DNA of 64,000 nucleotides from Amorphochlora amoebiformis (GCA_054601695.1 BAAHQB010000040.1:434001-498000); one strand, 5' to 3'; counted from the first letter of the stretch, positions 1-54,247 are shown. Notes: generated by a model not told the origin, from the sequence alone. Numbers and translations: made by a program.

Positions 1-51
1 ATTATTATTATTATAGGTTTACAGTGTAATAGACGAAAACACGAAACTTAC

Positions 52-9378
<9,327 letters not shown>

Positions 9379-9685
9379 TTTTTTTCAGCCGTGGGACAGA
9401 GGCGGGACAGTGTCACGAGAGGGATAAGGACAGATAAGATTGATATTAAAAGGTCCATATGTACATATAATTATATTAGATATATGAAAAATACTTTTGA
9501 ATCCCCGACAGTGACCGTTATTTCCATTTAATTTTGGAAATATCGGAGAATCATAAGTCCTAGGAGTTCTGCAGGCGTTACCCCACACGTCGCTTCATTC
9601 TTCTCCCCCCCCCCCCCCCCTCCCGTTAAGCGGTGTATAATTTCTAATCTGAAAGGGTACCCCCATTGGCCAAATAGCGAGAAAA
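9379..9685. promoter_or_regulatory. Putative bidirectional promoter between genes A and B
   Basis: 307 bp separate the two proposed start codons. The interval lacks (TA)n arrays, contains a C16 tract (9605-9620), GGTACCCCCATTGGCCAAAT just before the gene B start (an ATTGG box on plus, CCAAT on minus) and GTGTCACG. The promoter role is inferred from the divergent layout only. Confidence 0.45.
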
Positions 9686-20988
<11,303 letters not shown>

Positions 20989-20993
<5 letters not shown>

Positions 20994-21576
20994 ATCATAC
21001 TATTATTCTCTTAAATCATACTATTATTCTCTTAAATCATACTATTATTCTCTTAAATCATACTATTATTCTCTTAAAAAATACTATTATTCTCTTAAAT
21101 CATACTATTATTCTCTTAAATCATACTATTATTCTCTTAAAAAATACTATTATTCTCTTAAATCATACTATTATTCTCTTAAATCATACTATTATTCTCT
21201 TAAAAAATACTATTATTCTCTTAAATCATACTATTATTCTCTTAAATCATACTATTATTCTCTTAAAAAATACTATTATTCTCTTAAATCATACTATTAT
21301 TCTCTTAAATCATACTATTATTCTCTTAAATCATACTATTATTCTCTTAAAAAATACTATTATTCTCTTAAATCATACTATTATTCTCTTAAATCATACT
21401 ATTATTCTCTTAAATCATACTATTATTCTCGTAAATCATACTATTATTCTCTTAAATCATACTATTATTCCCTTAAATCATACTATTATTCTCTTAAATC
21501 ATACTATTATTCTCTTAAATCATACTATTATTCTCTTAAATCATACTATTATTCTCTTAAATCATACTATTATTCT
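20989..21576. repeat. 21-bp satellite, 28 copies
   Basis: Units TTAAATCATACTATTATTCT plus C, with a second type TTAAAAAATAC... replacing ATC. The second type occurs about every third to fifth unit, so there is higher-order structure. It would be the 3' UTR of gene B. Confidence 0.95.
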
Positions 21577-21650
21577 CCATTACAAACTCGAATCTCAAAG
21601 ACTCAAATCTATTCTACACACCTATCCTAACCTTTAATCCTTAATTGTTT

Positions 21651-21730
21651 CTAACCCTAGCTACGTCGCCCTAACCCTAGCTACGTCGCCCTAACCCTAG
21701 CTACGTCGCCCTAACCCTAGCTACGTCGCC
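21651..21730. repeat. 20-bp tandem repeat, 4 copies
   Basis: Perfect CTAACCCTAGCTACGTCGCC x4: a telomere-like half fused to a unique CTACGTCG half. Confidence 0.95.
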
Positions 21731-21924
21731 TAACCTTAATCTCCGTATTGCTATGACAACCGAAAAAATGAGGGGTTTAATCAGAATGGGTTGTATTTAG
21801 GGAAAAACAAAGTTATTGCTGTGTTCGTGGGTTGGAATTAGGGAAAAAAAACAAAATTATTGTTGTGTTCACTCAAGATTTAAGATTAAGGTTAGAAATA
21901 TATAAATGCCGAAAATATCGCAAA

Positions 21925-40433
<18,509 letters not shown>

Positions 40434-40787
40434 TGAATCCTAATGGGCTTTGACGGATGTCACTGGAACTTCTGGATACCGAATGTGACTCGACTAAGTA
40501 CATACGTAGGAAGTCGTCGACCACACACAACACTTATGGTAGAAAACGATCAGAAGGATTAAGTGTTTGAGAACGTGTGAGGATGCATGCATGCACTAGA
40601 TGCATCTCACGAAAAACAAATTTCATATTCTAACTACCGTATGATTAAGGCAATAAATAGAATAAGGATGCCAAGTTTCGGATTACCTCTGTACCTACGA
40701 CATACTATTAATTACGTCATTCATTGAAGTTGGACTTTTTAAATTAGATACTGTTTATCCAGCGTATATTAACAATTATGATGATTC

Positions 40788-40840
<53 letters not shown>

Positions 40841-40864
40841 TATGTATACATATATATCCATTTG

Positions 40865-40904
<40 letters not shown>

Positions 40905-40924
40905 CTAGTATAATATATATATAC

Positions 40925-40955
<31 letters not shown>

Positions 40956-41052
40956 CATGTTGAACATCTAAAATCTACACTCAGGTAGCTAATCAATACC
41001 CAGTACATACTAAAAAAAAACATCAATATACATATGCACATGATTACGATTT

Positions 41053-41280
41053 TTAGGTCTTTCTCCGCCTCAGACCCAGCAGAAATAGAAATGAGTGCCT
41101 TAGAAACGTGTTAGGGAACTGTCCAGGAATCAAGCTCAGGAAGTACTGTGCTAATATATTCACATGAGAGGCTGAAATCGAAAAAATGTATCTTCTGGAA
41201 CACATCCTACGAAGACATCGCTTCCTAGGCTTCAGACCTTCTTGGAGACCACCTGAGCTTTCTAGGCTCAACGAGTGAGT
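41053..41280. other. Unassigned unique sequence
   Basis: A 72-codon frame on minus and, on plus, a 30-codon ORF from 41185 (MYLLEHILRRHRFLGF...). Neither has convincing context. Confidence 0.3.
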
Positions 41281-41452
41281 TGGCGGCCGCGCTCAGACTA
41301 GTCTCAGGACGTTACATATTGCTCTCCATCATGGATATTGGTACTCATCTGGTCATGATTACACTCAGGTAGTACTGAGTCTCCAGTGTGATCTATTATA
41401 TCTACAACGTATATATAAAGTATGAAACGTGATACTATTATCTAGATTATAC

Positions 41453-41481
41453 ATCTAGTAGATCTACCAGATCTACTAGAT
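41453..41481. repeat. Perfect inverted repeat, 13-bp arms
   Basis: ATCTAGTAGATCT, spacer ACC, AGATCTACTAGAT. Could form a hairpin. Confidence 0.95.
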
Positions 41482-41669
41482 CTAGATGCTAGAGATGGAA
41501 TCATAAGTATCTACTGAGATTTAGAGTAAGCGCATCTAATTAGTTATAGTCATAGTAGTCTAGGGTCCAGAGGGTCTCATACCTACACTCCGCACGAGGA
41601 CACTAACTTTTACTAGTTTTAGTGACTAGATAGGTATATGCTAGTATGCTAGGTATGTGCTACAGAACT

Positions 41670-42265
41670 GCTGAGACCGGTTAGAGTTTCTAGAGTTTGT
41701 CATTCAATGTTTAAGTCTAGAAGTCACAGTACTACCGAGACCATTGGCTAGATTGGTAAAATGTGTAACCTAGGTAACATTACCAATTCTAGAATTAGCT
41801 AGATTAACCAGAAGATCTAGTATATACAAAAAAGATAATAATTATTCGGATAACTTCAGGAATGGCGGCACACATGAGTTGGGCGCCGGAATCCGGGATA
41901 TTGGAGCCTAGAAACTACCTACAGCTACGCGGAGACGCCTGGAAGCAAGTCTGGGGGGAGCCTCAATATGGCCTCACATACTTGGTCGATGTGAAGCTTG
42001 TAGATGAAGATCGATGACACGAAGTTGCAGGAGATGCTTATATCAATAGCTTTCAATCTATCTTATTAAGGGCGTTCAACATACATTAGAGGGTCAGTGC
42101 GTGATACTGTGTGTGTATACTTCTTGTACGATATTCATTGAGATATGTGTGATTTCCAACAACTACTGAGACACAGGTTAAGAGTTTGTCATTCAATATT
42201 CAAGTCCAGAAGTCACAGTACCACCTACACTACTGGTGATAGTGTAACATTACCAATTAACCAGA
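41670..42265. repeat. Direct duplication of about 100 bp
   Basis: GAGTTTGTCATTCAAT, AAGTC(T/C)AGAAGTCACAGTAC and TAACATTACCAATT occur in the same order at 41692-41800 and 42181-42262 with small indels. Confidence 0.85.
41862..42017 (+). CDS. Small ORF, 51 codons, hypothetical
   Basis: ATG after TTCAGGA, stop TGA. Begins MAAHMSWAPESGILEPRNYL and ends LVDEDR; balanced composition and many codons rare elsewhere in the window. Between convergent genes C and D. It could be a short gene, an exon of an unseen gene or a relic of an insertion. A TTCAG lies 2 bases before the ATG, so it may be spliced to something upstream. Confidence 0.4.
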   Translation: MAAHMSWAPESGILEPRNYLQLRGDAWKQVWGEPQYGLTYLVDVKLVDEDR

Positions 42266-42722
42266 TGAACATGATATATATCATAGCGGTTGTCTCTGAG
42301 TACCGTGAGAGTATTGTCTACTCGAGATCTTAAAGTAACTCTAGTAACTTGCTAATAATCAACTTGAAAAATTATAAAATTATAAATGTTCCTCACTCCA
42401 TGATGATGTCATAAACGGGTTACAAATTAGCACGTCAAAGTCGGTCGGCCTGGTATGCTCTTAATCGGATATCTTAGAATATCTAAGTATCTCACTCAGT
42501 ACGCAATCTAATCTAGTCCGATTGGATTCGGTCACGCAAGTAGACGAAATTTGAATATTTTCTGGAAATTTCTTTGAAGTTTAAGTTGATTCATAGATCA
42601 TGCGGTATAGCCTACATTTTAATATATATATCCGTCTCAGATTATCAGTGGCACATCATGAATATATATATGTATATATATAAGTATATATACTATGAAT
42701 ATATATATATATATATACTATG

Positions 42723-42756
<34 letters not shown>

Positions 42757-42896
42757 CTATACATATATATCCACCTGTAAGTTAATTCCGTTTGACTTTT
42801 TCGACTTCCTATGTGTATATGTACATATATAAACATATGTATATGCATAAATATATACATATATATATATATATGTACATATATAGATATATATCC

Positions 42897-42932
<36 letters not shown>

Positions 42933-42934
42933 AG

Positions 42935-42965
<31 letters not shown>

Positions 42966-43004
42966 AACATATATATACTACATGTACACAATGAAGTAAT
43001 TTTC

Positions 43005-43060
<56 letters not shown>

Positions 43061-43153
43061 CCCCGCAATAAAACTCTTTTTCTCTTTAATACTTCGGATA
43101 TCTCTCATCTCTCTCATCAATACCTCCATTCTCTCCCCCCCCCTCTCTCTCTA

Positions 43154-43182
43154 TCAAGGGTTAATAGCCTTAAGGATACAGG
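43154..43182 (-). CDS. Gene D terminal exon
   Basis: Acceptor ATCCTAG from a hexamer block; split Ala then CILKAINP and TGA. Phase 1 in. Confidence 0.7.
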
Positions 43183-44086
43183 CTAGGATTGGGGTTAGGG
43201 TTAGGGCTAGGGTTAGGGTTAGGGCTAGGGTTAGGGTTAGGGTTAGGGTTATCGTTAGGGTTAGGGTTAGAGTTAGGGTTATGGTTAGGGTTATGAGCAT
43301 ACGATTACCATTTTTTTCAAAAAGTCGTAAAGATAATATCTCTCTGGAGTTGTTCACATTTTCTAAGATTTAAGGATTTAGGTTAGGGTTAGGGTTAGGG
43401 TTAGGGTTATAGTTAGGGTTAGGGTTAGGGTTAGCACATAGTTCGCCAAGCTCTTAATCCCAACCCAAACTTACCCTAACCGTAACCCTAACCTAACTCT
43501 CACCCTAACCCTAACCCTAAAACCCCTAACCCTCACCCTAATCCTAACCCTAACCCTAGCCGTAACCCTATCCCTAACCACATAAGCCCCTAGTCCTGAC
43601 ACCCTAACCATAACCCTCCTAAAACCCTAACCCTACCTATCCCTAACCCTAACCCTATCTCTAGCCCTATCCCTAACCCTAACCCTAACGCTAACCCTAA
43701 CCCTAACCCTAACCGTAACCCTAACCCTAACCGTAACCCTAACCCTAACCCAAACCAAACTCTTAACCCTAACCCTAACCCTAACCCTAATACTAACCCT
43801 AAGCCTAAGTCTAAGCCTAAGCCTATCCCTATTCCTAACCCTAACCCTAACCCTAACCCTAACCCTAACCCTAACCCTAACCCTAACCCTAACCTTGTCC
43901 AAGATTTCTTTGTACCTATTATTCGATTGCATACGATATCTAAGTACATTCCACTGGCTGTTTCATTCAATATCTGGGTTATGAGTATCAATATGTTATA
44001 TGTGTATATACATAAATATGTATATATATGTGTGTGTGTGTGTTTACTATGTATGTATATAGATATGTATATATTACAGATGTGTA

Positions 44087-44120
<34 letters not shown>

Positions 44121-44369
44121 ATTATATATAAATATATATAATATATATATAAATATATATATATGTACATGTATATATGTATTTATACATATGTATACAT
44201 GTGTGTATGTGTATATGTGTATGTATGTGTATGTTCAAATATGTATGTATTTATACATGTATATGTGTATATGTGTATGTATATGTATATGTATATACCT
44301 TCCCAAGAACAACAAAGCTTGTAGTGTCATATTTATATTATGTATCAAAATTTCGTATAATATCTATAT

Positions 44370-44410
<41 letters not shown>

Positions 44411-44497
44411 CATATACATACATATATACATATACCTTTGTAATAGCCAAAGGAAACGCATGAAGAGTTAAAAACAGCGATTTCCTCACTTCCGTAC

Positions 44498-44536
<39 letters not shown>

Positions 44537-44674
44537 CTACATATAGATATCTACATATCTCTATATATGTATCTATATATCTATCTATATAGATATATAT
44601 ATCTACATATATATATATATATATATATATATGAATATATATGTACATACACATATAGACATACATACATACGC

Positions 44675-44714
<40 letters not shown>

Positions 44715-44776
44715 TTTGTATTTATATCTATATATAAATATTTATATATAATATGCATATATGGAGCTAATATATA

Positions 44777-44814
<38 letters not shown>

Positions 44815-45095
44815 GTATGTATATATGACACATATAAAAAACACATAAAATAAATAAATAAATTCGACATTTTATATATGCAATATATATTATACATATA
44901 TATATATAGATATATATGTATATATATATATATATATATAATATATTTAATACCTATCTCACTAGGCAGCAAGCGTACAGGTACGTAAATATGTACATAC
45001 ATATCTATATAAGACGTATATAAGTACTTATATATAAAAATTCACGATAAACATATATAAATATATCAATATACACATGTATAAAGATACATACA

Positions 45096-45154
<59 letters not shown>

Positions 45155-45231
45155 CCTAAATGTAAGGATGATGGGCTCACCTGCGCCATATTAAACTGAA
45201 AACTGAAGAATGATATATATGTATATATATA

Positions 45232-45264
<33 letters not shown>

Positions 45265-45337
45265 GCTGATTATATAATATATATATGTGAATATACCTGT
45301 ATACTTAAAAAATGTGTATCTAAATGCATATGTATGA

Positions 45338-45371
<34 letters not shown>

Positions 45372-45476
45372 TAATATATATATATATATAACATATACAT
45401 ATATAGATATATACATGTGTATGTATACATACATGTACATACATAAAGTATATACTATGTATGTACACACATTCAT

Positions 45477-45521
<45 letters not shown>

Positions 45522-45619
45522 TATGCATATATATAATATATATATATATTTATATATAGTAATATATAACTAACAACAATCGCAAAAATAGTCTTATAAA
45601 CTAGCTACGATATATATAC

Positions 45620-45670
<51 letters not shown>

Positions 45671-45679
45671 TGTGTGTAT

Positions 45680-45714
<35 letters not shown>

Positions 45715-45891
45715 CATATTGTATATGTATATATATATATATGTAAAAAACGATATGCTTACTATATAACACCACTTACTTATAAACATATGCTTATGCT
45801 CTATTCCTACTATTTCTACATATATACACATATCTATATCTCGATATGTGCATATGTATATCTAGATATGCATATAAGCAAATAATATATG

Positions 45892-45940
<49 letters not shown>

Positions 45941-46294
45941 CCTATCCATATTCACTCCTCTTATTCTTAAGAAATCTTTTGAAAACCCTATGGATCCTAA
46001 AGTCATATATATATATAAGCATTTGTATACATATGTATAAATATATACGTATATATATGAATATGTGTATATATATATAAATATGTAATGTATTTATATA
46101 GTCTAGATAATTTATATATACATATATACATCTACAATTAGATACATATACATTTATATATATATATTTTATATATATATATATATATTGAATAATATAT
46201 ATATATATATATATATTACATATATATATATATTAAACATATGTTTCTTTGATTTGTAGTTTCTCATATATGTGCATACCAAAATAAAATATGT

Positions 46295-46325
<31 letters not shown>

Positions 46326-46566
46326 ATATATATAATATATAAAGCTAGAAGATATACATATATATGTATATATATATATATACATATATACACATATATA
46401 TATATATATATATATATATTAGATCCCTGTAAATATTAATTGTTAATAGTAAATATACACTAACATATATGACGTATATATATATATATATATATATATG
46501 AATATATATATATGAATATATGTTTACATGTATATATAGAAACGTGATCACATAACACATATTTAC

Positions 46567-46610
<44 letters not shown>

Positions 46611-47260
46611 ATATAATACATAAATATATGATATACGCATATATATATATATATATATATATAACATTTGTTTGATATCTCATTATAAGTAACATAGTCA
46701 AGGTTAGCGTCACACGTAGGCATCTGTAAATCGCTATTACGAAAGAATTGTGGTAGATATGCACGAGATCGCTAGAGATCCCGGAGATTTCTCGGAGATT
46801 ACGTTGGCAGTAAACCGGATAGTATCGGTTATTACCCGGTACATACGTATGTGTACATTGCGACGATACTACCCGGTCTACCGTCAAGGTAATCTCCGAG
46901 CAATCTCCGGGATCTCTAGCGATCTCGGGCATACTTATCACAACTCTGTCGGTTGTTACTCTGTAGTACCAGACTTTTAGGTATATACCGTAACACAACG
47001 TGAGGTCACGCTATGTCACGTTTGACGAAACTTTGAAAATTAGAAAATTCCTTTGAAAGTTTCTTGAATGAATCGCTTAGGAATTTGATTTTATCACTTT
47101 TTCAGGTTTTAAACGGACAACAGCCAAGTCTCAAGGAGTAGTGTGGTATTCCTAACCCTAACCCTAACCCTAACCCTAACCCTAACCCTAACCCTAACCC
47201 TAACCCTACTAGCATATTACTAGTGGGCCGAACAGAACTATCGATCCAGGATTGCTATTC

Positions 47261-47338
<78 letters not shown>

Positions 47339-47516
47339 GTATATTTATATATATTTATATATATATTTATATTTATATATATATATGTATATATATGTAT
47401 ATATTAATACTTTCATACTTTTATGAGACATATACTGATGTTAAATGTGGTTTCACGTATAGATCTTGTTGATGTATGTGTAGGTATGTATAAGTATTAT
47501 ATATATATATATATAT

Positions 47517-47563
<47 letters not shown>

Positions 47564-47636
47564 AAAACATATATGTATATATATATTTATACCTTGGTAT
47601 TTGCGTTGTGTATATGATTCCGAGCAGTTTTCCATA

Positions 47637-47679
<43 letters not shown>

Positions 47680-47682
47680 TGT

Positions 47683-47713
<31 letters not shown>

Positions 47714-47989
47714 GGATATATATATATATATATATACATATTCTTCATATTTGTAATGTATACATATGTAAATAAACACATTTGCTCGTATATAGCATAC
47801 ACATATATAATTTCTCGAATTGTTTCAAAAATAGTATTTTAGGCATTTTTGGTTTTGAGATATGAATCCAACATGTACTAATATACACATATTAACCTAT
47901 ATATAGATGTATATATCAGGTCCTTACATACATGCATATATATATATATATACCCTCTCCAGATATATATCAGGTCCTTACATACATGC

Positions 47990-48032
<43 letters not shown>

Positions 48033-48095
48033 CCCTCTCCAGATATACTCTGGTCCATACTCGAATATTGTTCCCTGGGTTCTTTGTATACCTAC

Positions 48096-48127
<32 letters not shown>

Positions 48128-48196
48128 GTATTTAAATATATAATATATATATTTATATATATATATATTCATATATATATATGTAAATACATATAA

Positions 48197-48247
<51 letters not shown>

Positions 48248-48963
48248 CCTAAATACATATATTCACACATACATACATCCATATCTACATAAATATGCCT
48301 ATACACAAGTATAACGTTCATTGACATATGCGTGACATCGCATTGACGTCACCGTTACATCCCCGTGATGTCACACATAAATATCATAAGCCGAGCGTGA
48401 CACGGGGATATGTCCAGAGAATGAACCTCCGTGACAATAGGTAGTGTCACGGTGACAGGAAATTGTTCGAGAAAGTTCTAAAGCATACCTAGCGGCATTA
48501 GGAATTCAAAGCGGGACATGGGCGGGACATGGGTGGGACTTGGCCGGGACATCATCGATTTGGACCTCCGTGACGATGGGTAGTGTCACGGTGTAAGGAG
48601 AATAAAAAGTTTAAAGGATGCCTAGTTCAGAATTGTGACATCGCGTAATGTCACACAAAAGTCACGAATTCAGAGTGACATAATCGTGACATGGGCGGGA
48701 CATACGACAATGTTATTCGGGAAACTTAATTGTGACATCGGCGTAATGTCACACAAAAGTCACGACTTGAGCGTGACATAATCGTGACATGTGCGTGACA
48801 TATGACAATATTATTCGGGAAACTTCTAAAGTATGCCTAACGTTCTTATGTGACATCGTCGTGATATCACACATAACATCACTACCTCAGAGCGTGACAT
48901 GGGCGTGACATGGGCGTAACCTCATATGTGTGTAGATATGTGCGTAAATATCATATATATATG

Positions 48964-49000
<37 letters not shown>

Positions 49001-49291
49001 TACCATGTTCACACCAGCTCTCAAAGCCATTAATGAACGAATCATAGAAATCGACCTATTATGTATATTTTTCCATATATATATATATATATATATATTA
49101 CATGTATATATACATTATGGAGTTTGTATTACATATATATATATATATATATGCAATGTATATAATGATGTATAGATATCTAATTTATATTTATAGATAT
49201 ATATATATATATATATTATATATGTATGTATACATCAGATTACAGTATGCAAACTAACCAGCATTCCCACAGTATAAATATATCAATATAC

Positions 49292-49329
<38 letters not shown>

Positions 49330-49550
49330 GTATGTATTATATATTATAATATATAGATATAGATATAGATACATATTCCTTCCCTAGAACAACAAAGCAT
49401 ATTGTGACATATTTATATTACATACATATAAAAACTTCGACATTCATATAAGTTCTGTGAAAAACGAACACATATATATTATCTGTGAAAAACGAACACA
49501 TATATTATATATATATATATTATATATATATATATGTGTGTGTGTGTGTC

Positions 49551-49584
<34 letters not shown>

Positions 49585-49624
49585 TGTCTCTACTTTCTCG
49601 TCTTCAGAGTTGTGTAAAACGAAC

Positions 49625-49674
<50 letters not shown>

Positions 49675-49707
49675 GTGTAAATTAAGTCTGTGTATAACTG
49701 TACAATC

Positions 49708-49758
<51 letters not shown>

Positions 49759-49845
49759 GTGTAATATATATAATACATATATATATATATATACCTGTGT
49801 ACATAGAATATGTTATAATATATATACATACGTACAAATATGTAA

Positions 49846-49883
<38 letters not shown>

Positions 49884-49943
49884 CATATCAATATAGGATC
49901 TATCCATTTTAGATAGATATTATGTGATGTTGGCAGGTTATGC

Positions 49944-49976
<33 letters not shown>

Positions 49977-50069
49977 AAACATATATACATATATACATAT
50001 ATATATATATAGATATATAAATACACATATATATAGATAAGCATCCTACCGCACGTTCTCGATATATAC

Positions 50070-50113
<44 letters not shown>

Positions 50114-50187
50114 GATATCTAAATATGCATTTATACATAAGCATCCTACCGCACGTTCTCGAGATATCTATATATATATATATATAC

Positions 50188-50259
<72 letters not shown>

Positions 50260-50628
50260 ATGTATGTACAGATATATAAATACACATAGATACATAAGCA
50301 TCCTACCGCACGTTCTCGAGGGGACGCGGCAAACCAGTCGCCCCACTGGTCTCTCTCCTGACATTTCAAAGCGATTTTTTTTTTTCTTTTTTGTTTGAAG
50401 GCCTTATTTGTGTGGTATATGTACAACTTATATATATATATATATTACATATATAAACATATGAATATATACATATACATACATATGGCTTGACAAAGAG
50501 GAATACCAGTAGACTTTAGAGGCTTTTTATATGTGTATATGTAAAAATTATATAGATTTATATATATATATATATATATATACGCTTGACAGAGAGGAAT
50601 ATGAGTGAAGTTTGAGAGCTTTATATGT

Positions 50629-50660
<32 letters not shown>

Positions 50661-50807
50661 TTCCATCTCCCACTTTCAAATGTCAGGAGAGACTTGGGCA
50701 ATACATATATATATATATATATATATACATACATATACATATATATAATATGTATACCATTGTATATATATATATACACGTATACATGAACATAAGACAA
50801 ATGCATA

Positions 50808-50847
<40 letters not shown>

Positions 50848-50900
50848 TACATATATATGTATATATATACATGTATATATATACATGTACATACACACAC

Positions 50901-50956
<56 letters not shown>

Positions 50957-51440
50957 TACATTCAATTCCTAAACCTCTATTGGGTCATTGGCTCTCTCCT
51001 AACAAATCTAATGATTATATATATGGATATAATTATATATGTATATATATATATATTATATATATATATATTATATATATATATATATACCACTCTGACG
51101 TTTTTGGTGACAACAAAAGTTGAGTTCCTTGGATACCTTTAAATATAATATACATATATACATATATATATATATATACATAAATATACATATATATATA
51201 TATACATATACCTGGCTAAATACCAAAACCGAATTTAAAATTATATAAAATATATATATATCTATCGGAATGTATAAATATGTATATTATATATATATAT
51301 CTATATATATATATATATATATATATGTGTATAATACATGTATGATATTTATGAATACCTATCGATATGTAATATACATGAATCTACATGAAATATGTAT
51401 ATAACATATACATATATATGTATATCTATTTATGTATATT

Positions 51441-51502
<62 letters not shown>

Positions 51503-51553
51503 CATACATGCGTATATACAATTATGTCCTATTCACAATTGTTTGCTAGAATT

Positions 51554-51594
<41 letters not shown>

Positions 51595-51684
51595 ATATAC
51601 CTACAACATATGTATATATATATATATATATATAAACTCACATCCTAAGCGGAATACTTTCGAAGTACGCCACCTAATATGTGT

Positions 51685-51747
<63 letters not shown>

Positions 51748-51774
51748 GTACATATATATATATATTATATATAT

Positions 51775-51858
<84 letters not shown>

Positions 51859-51950
51859 TAAATGTAAATACATATATGTACATGTATATTTTGATACGTG
51901 TACATAAATATATATTATATGTATGCATGTATATACACATATACATACAT

Positions 51951-51994
<44 letters not shown>

Positions 51995-52041
51995 GTATAT
52001 TATATATAATATATACTATTCTTAACTGATGTATATCCCTC

Positions 52042-52073
<32 letters not shown>

Positions 52074-52181
52074 TGATTTATATATATATATATATGTATA
52101 ATATATACATAAATGTCTATAATAAATATATAATATATATCATATATATGTGTATATATAAAATATATATATTATATATAT

Positions 52182-52217
<36 letters not shown>

Positions 52218-52280
52218 TACCCCTGGTCTGGTACGGACAATCCAACTAAAGTTTTCTTCTATAGCCTTTTCGTATTATAG

Positions 52281-52341
<61 letters not shown>

Positions 52342-52343
52342 CT

Positions 52344-52387
<44 letters not shown>

Positions 52388-52395
52388 GAACCTAC

Positions 52396-52429
<34 letters not shown>

Positions 52430-52739
52430 GTACATGGATATGATCAGTACAATACTATTAGAGTATACACATCTTTTCAAAACAGTATTCATTTGTGTAT
52501 ATATACACACATACATATACATATATAGATATTATAAATATATAATATATATATATATATATTACATACATGTACATAAGTATATACGTATATATCTATA
52601 TATATGTTTGTGTACACAAAGACAAGAATATGTATGTATGTATCTGTATTTTACACATATATACATATATATACATATATATATTATATATACACATATA
52701 TATATATATATATATGTATGCATATAAATATGTATATTA

Positions 52740-52781
<42 letters not shown>

Positions 52782-52921
52782 CATAACCGTTTGTTTGCTC
52801 TCTTTTGGTCTCTCCCTCTAATTTTATAGTTGATATATATACCAATATATATATATATATTATACATACATATATATATATATATATAAATATATATATG
52901 TATGTATATATGTATTCAGTT

Positions 52922-52961
<40 letters not shown>

Positions 52962-53096
52962 GTATAGTATATGTGTATATATATATATAATATATAACAT
53001 ATACTGTCTTACAGGATGTAACTCATATATATATAAATAAATATAAATATATATATATATATAATATATATATATATGTATATAATAAATATATAA

Positions 53097-53190
<94 letters not shown>

Positions 53191-53191
53191 A

Positions 53192-53252
<61 letters not shown>

Positions 53253-53342
53253 GTATATATATATATATGTATATTTATATATATATATACCCAAGAATAG
53301 GTTATGTCGAATAAAATGTATAATTGGGTTATATAAAAATGT

Positions 53343-53388
<46 letters not shown>

Positions 53389-53463
53389 ATGTATACATCA
53401 CGTCCACATTCGTATGCTTATCATTGTCATGTGAGCGTGTGTATTGGTAAAATTTCAATACAT

Positions 53464-53558
<95 letters not shown>

Positions 53559-53661
53559 ATAAATATATATACATATATTATATATATATATATAAGCATC
53601 AGGTCCACATTCCGTGCTATGCGTGTATATATTGGGCTATATTAATATGTCTATATACATA

Positions 53662-53692
<31 letters not shown>

Positions 53693-53912
53693 TGTATATG
53701 TATATGTTTATATATATATATACATATACATATGTATATATATATATATGATACATATATATATATATATATATATACACATCACGTCCACATTCGTATG
53801 CTTATCATTGTCATATAAGCGTAAATGTTGGGCCACATTAAAATGTCAATATATATACACACACACACATATATTGTGTACATGTGCACACATGTACACA
53901 TATACACATACA

Positions 53913-53959
<47 letters not shown>

Positions 53960-54081
53960 TATTTATATATGTACATATATATATATATATAAATAGCATC
54001 AGGTCCACATTCCTATGCTATGCGTGTATATATTGGGCTATATTAAAATGTATATATATAAGAGTATATATATATATATGT

Positions 54082-54137
<56 letters not shown>

Positions 54138-54198
54138 TCACGTCCACATTTGCATGCTTATCATTGTCATATGAGTGTATATATTGGGCTATATAAAA

Positions 54199-54247
<49 letters not shown>

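Larger units (their letters stand above)
40434..43153. other. Repeat-poor intergenic region between convergent genes C and D
   Basis: Unlike the rest of the window, only one (TA)n cluster (40786-40960) and one at 42600-42780. It holds TCTAGA-rich DNA, a duplicated 100-bp segment, a 51-codon ORF and short candidate exons on minus (42778-42810) that fit no model. Confidence 0.7.

Noticed and set aside
42778-43131. Minus-strand candidate exons past the gene D stop ([28 protein letters not shown])
   Set aside because: They fall after the terminal exon at 43154 and do not join each other in phase.
46750-46980. 76-codon plus-strand [17 protein letters not shown]...
   Set aside because: Lies wholly within the inverted repeat and is mirrored on the other strand ([11 protein letters not shown]...).
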